64,000 nucleotides of DNA, from contig JAFIEV010000041.1 of the NCBI GenBank assembly GCA_020832305.1, forward strand, positions 36,626-100,625, written 5' to 3'. The notes beneath the pieces were generated by a model that worked only from the letters and a program-made list of their open reading frames with translations, made no database searches and was not told the origin of the DNA. Source of the DNA: Cyclobacteriaceae bacterium (GTDB lineage Bacteria; Bacteroidota; Bacteroidia; Cytophagales; Cyclobacteriaceae). A program made the position numbers and the translations under genes. This document shows, piece after piece, positions 63,841-64,000 of this stretch (positions within the stretch are counted from its first letter, which is position 1; every line of letters starts with the position of its first letter).

Positions 63841-64000
63841 TCAAATGATATATTTAAGGATAGGACGTGCTTTTCCATTTTGTTTTAGTTCTGTAGCTAC
63901 AGGTGCCGGAAGTATATTGTGAAGCAATGTGTCGGAACGTCGCTTTTCTTCTATAATCTGCTTTTGTTGCTCCATGATTTTTTCATTTTTTAACTTAAGC
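63841..64000 (-). CDS. C-terminal end of a truncated adenylate/guanylate cyclase-like protein, running past the window edge
   Basis: The leftward frame is open from the right edge of the window and ends with TGA at 63841-63843; 52 codons are visible. The readable sequence is a coiled coil and then RSDTLLHNILPAPVATELK and QNGKARPILKYII. The pattern LLxNILPxxVAxELKxxGxARP is the helical segment just before the catalytic domain of class III nucleotide cyclases, where it would continue with a VTVLFTDF-type strand. Here it stops instead. Whether the gene is broken or a natural cyclase-less sensor cannot be told from this part. Confidence 0.6.
   Translation of the reverse strand, partial: LKLKNEKIMEQQKQIIEEKRRSDTLLHNILPAPVATELKQNGKARPILKYII

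Noticed and set aside
1..64000. CRISPR arrays, rRNA operons, IS elements, prophage genes and integrases
   Set aside because: None seen: no regularly spaced short repeats, no transposase or integrase motifs, no rRNA sequence.

Overview
The window looks like chromosomal DNA of a Bacteroidota bacterium, probably of the Cytophagales/Cyclobacteriaceae type. The evidence is SusC/SusD pairs and TonB receptors with carboxypeptidase-like N-terminal domains, many lipoproteins, a type IX secretion C-terminal domain, a near absence of Shine-Dalgarno sequences, and promoters fitting the Bacteroidota pattern TTTG-N19-TAnnTTTG (exact ahead of tRNA-Glu and of the TonB receptor at 34452). Genus-level assignment is inference.

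Layout. 1-9.7 kb: 3' part of rnhB, a GH92 alpha-mannosidase-like lipoprotein, bacteriohemerythrin, an S41 protease with an outer-membrane partner, a hybrid histidine kinase, tRNA-Glu and a TPR lipoprotein. 9.7-12.2 kb: a TetR-AarF/UbiB kinase-TPR operon divergent from a CsbD-like stress protein. 12.2-24.1 kb: an intergenic hairpin element, two tandem copies of an uncharacterised membrane-protein family (third copy at 36.9 kb), a STAS/SEC14-like protein, a ceramidase-like lipoprotein, a TonB receptor, a DUF1349 protein divergent from a propeller/alpha-toroid fusion, and SlyD. 24.3-31.5 kb: a FucP-type transporter with a GH106-like hydrolase, then a LiaF-like / LytS-like / LytTR signalling operon. 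31.6-38.2 kb: small membrane proteins, a MASE1 histidine kinase and a second TonB receptor.

38.4-62.8 kb is the core of the window: a maltose/starch utilisation locus. A LacI-family regulator, transcribed leftward as the first gene of an apparent operon with an amidase, a class A beta-lactamase-like protein and a VanX-like dipeptidase, diverges from a rightward cluster: a 65-codon leader ORF, SusC, SusD, a SusE/F-like lipoprotein with three tandem modules, a T9SS-sorted GH13 amylase, class II fructose-bisphosphate aldolase, three more GH13 enzymes, an MFS disaccharide transporter, beta-phosphoglucomutase and GH65 maltose phosphorylase, closed by a terminator. Read together: surface amylases cut starch, SusCD imports maltodextrins, periplasmic GH13 enzymes make maltose, the MFS protein brings it in, and GH65 plus beta-phosphoglucomutase convert it to glucose and glucose-6-phosphate.

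The right edge has a membrane coiled-coil protein with an unusually perfect Shine-Dalgarno and the end of a leftward ORF that resembles the linker before a nucleotide cyclase domain but stops where that domain should begin. The most notable regulatory observation is a shared palindrome TATGAC-N4-GTCATA upstream of both the sus operon and the aldolase gene, plus a separate 24-bp LacI-type palindrome in front of the sus operon. I found no CRISPR array, insertion sequence, prophage or rRNA.
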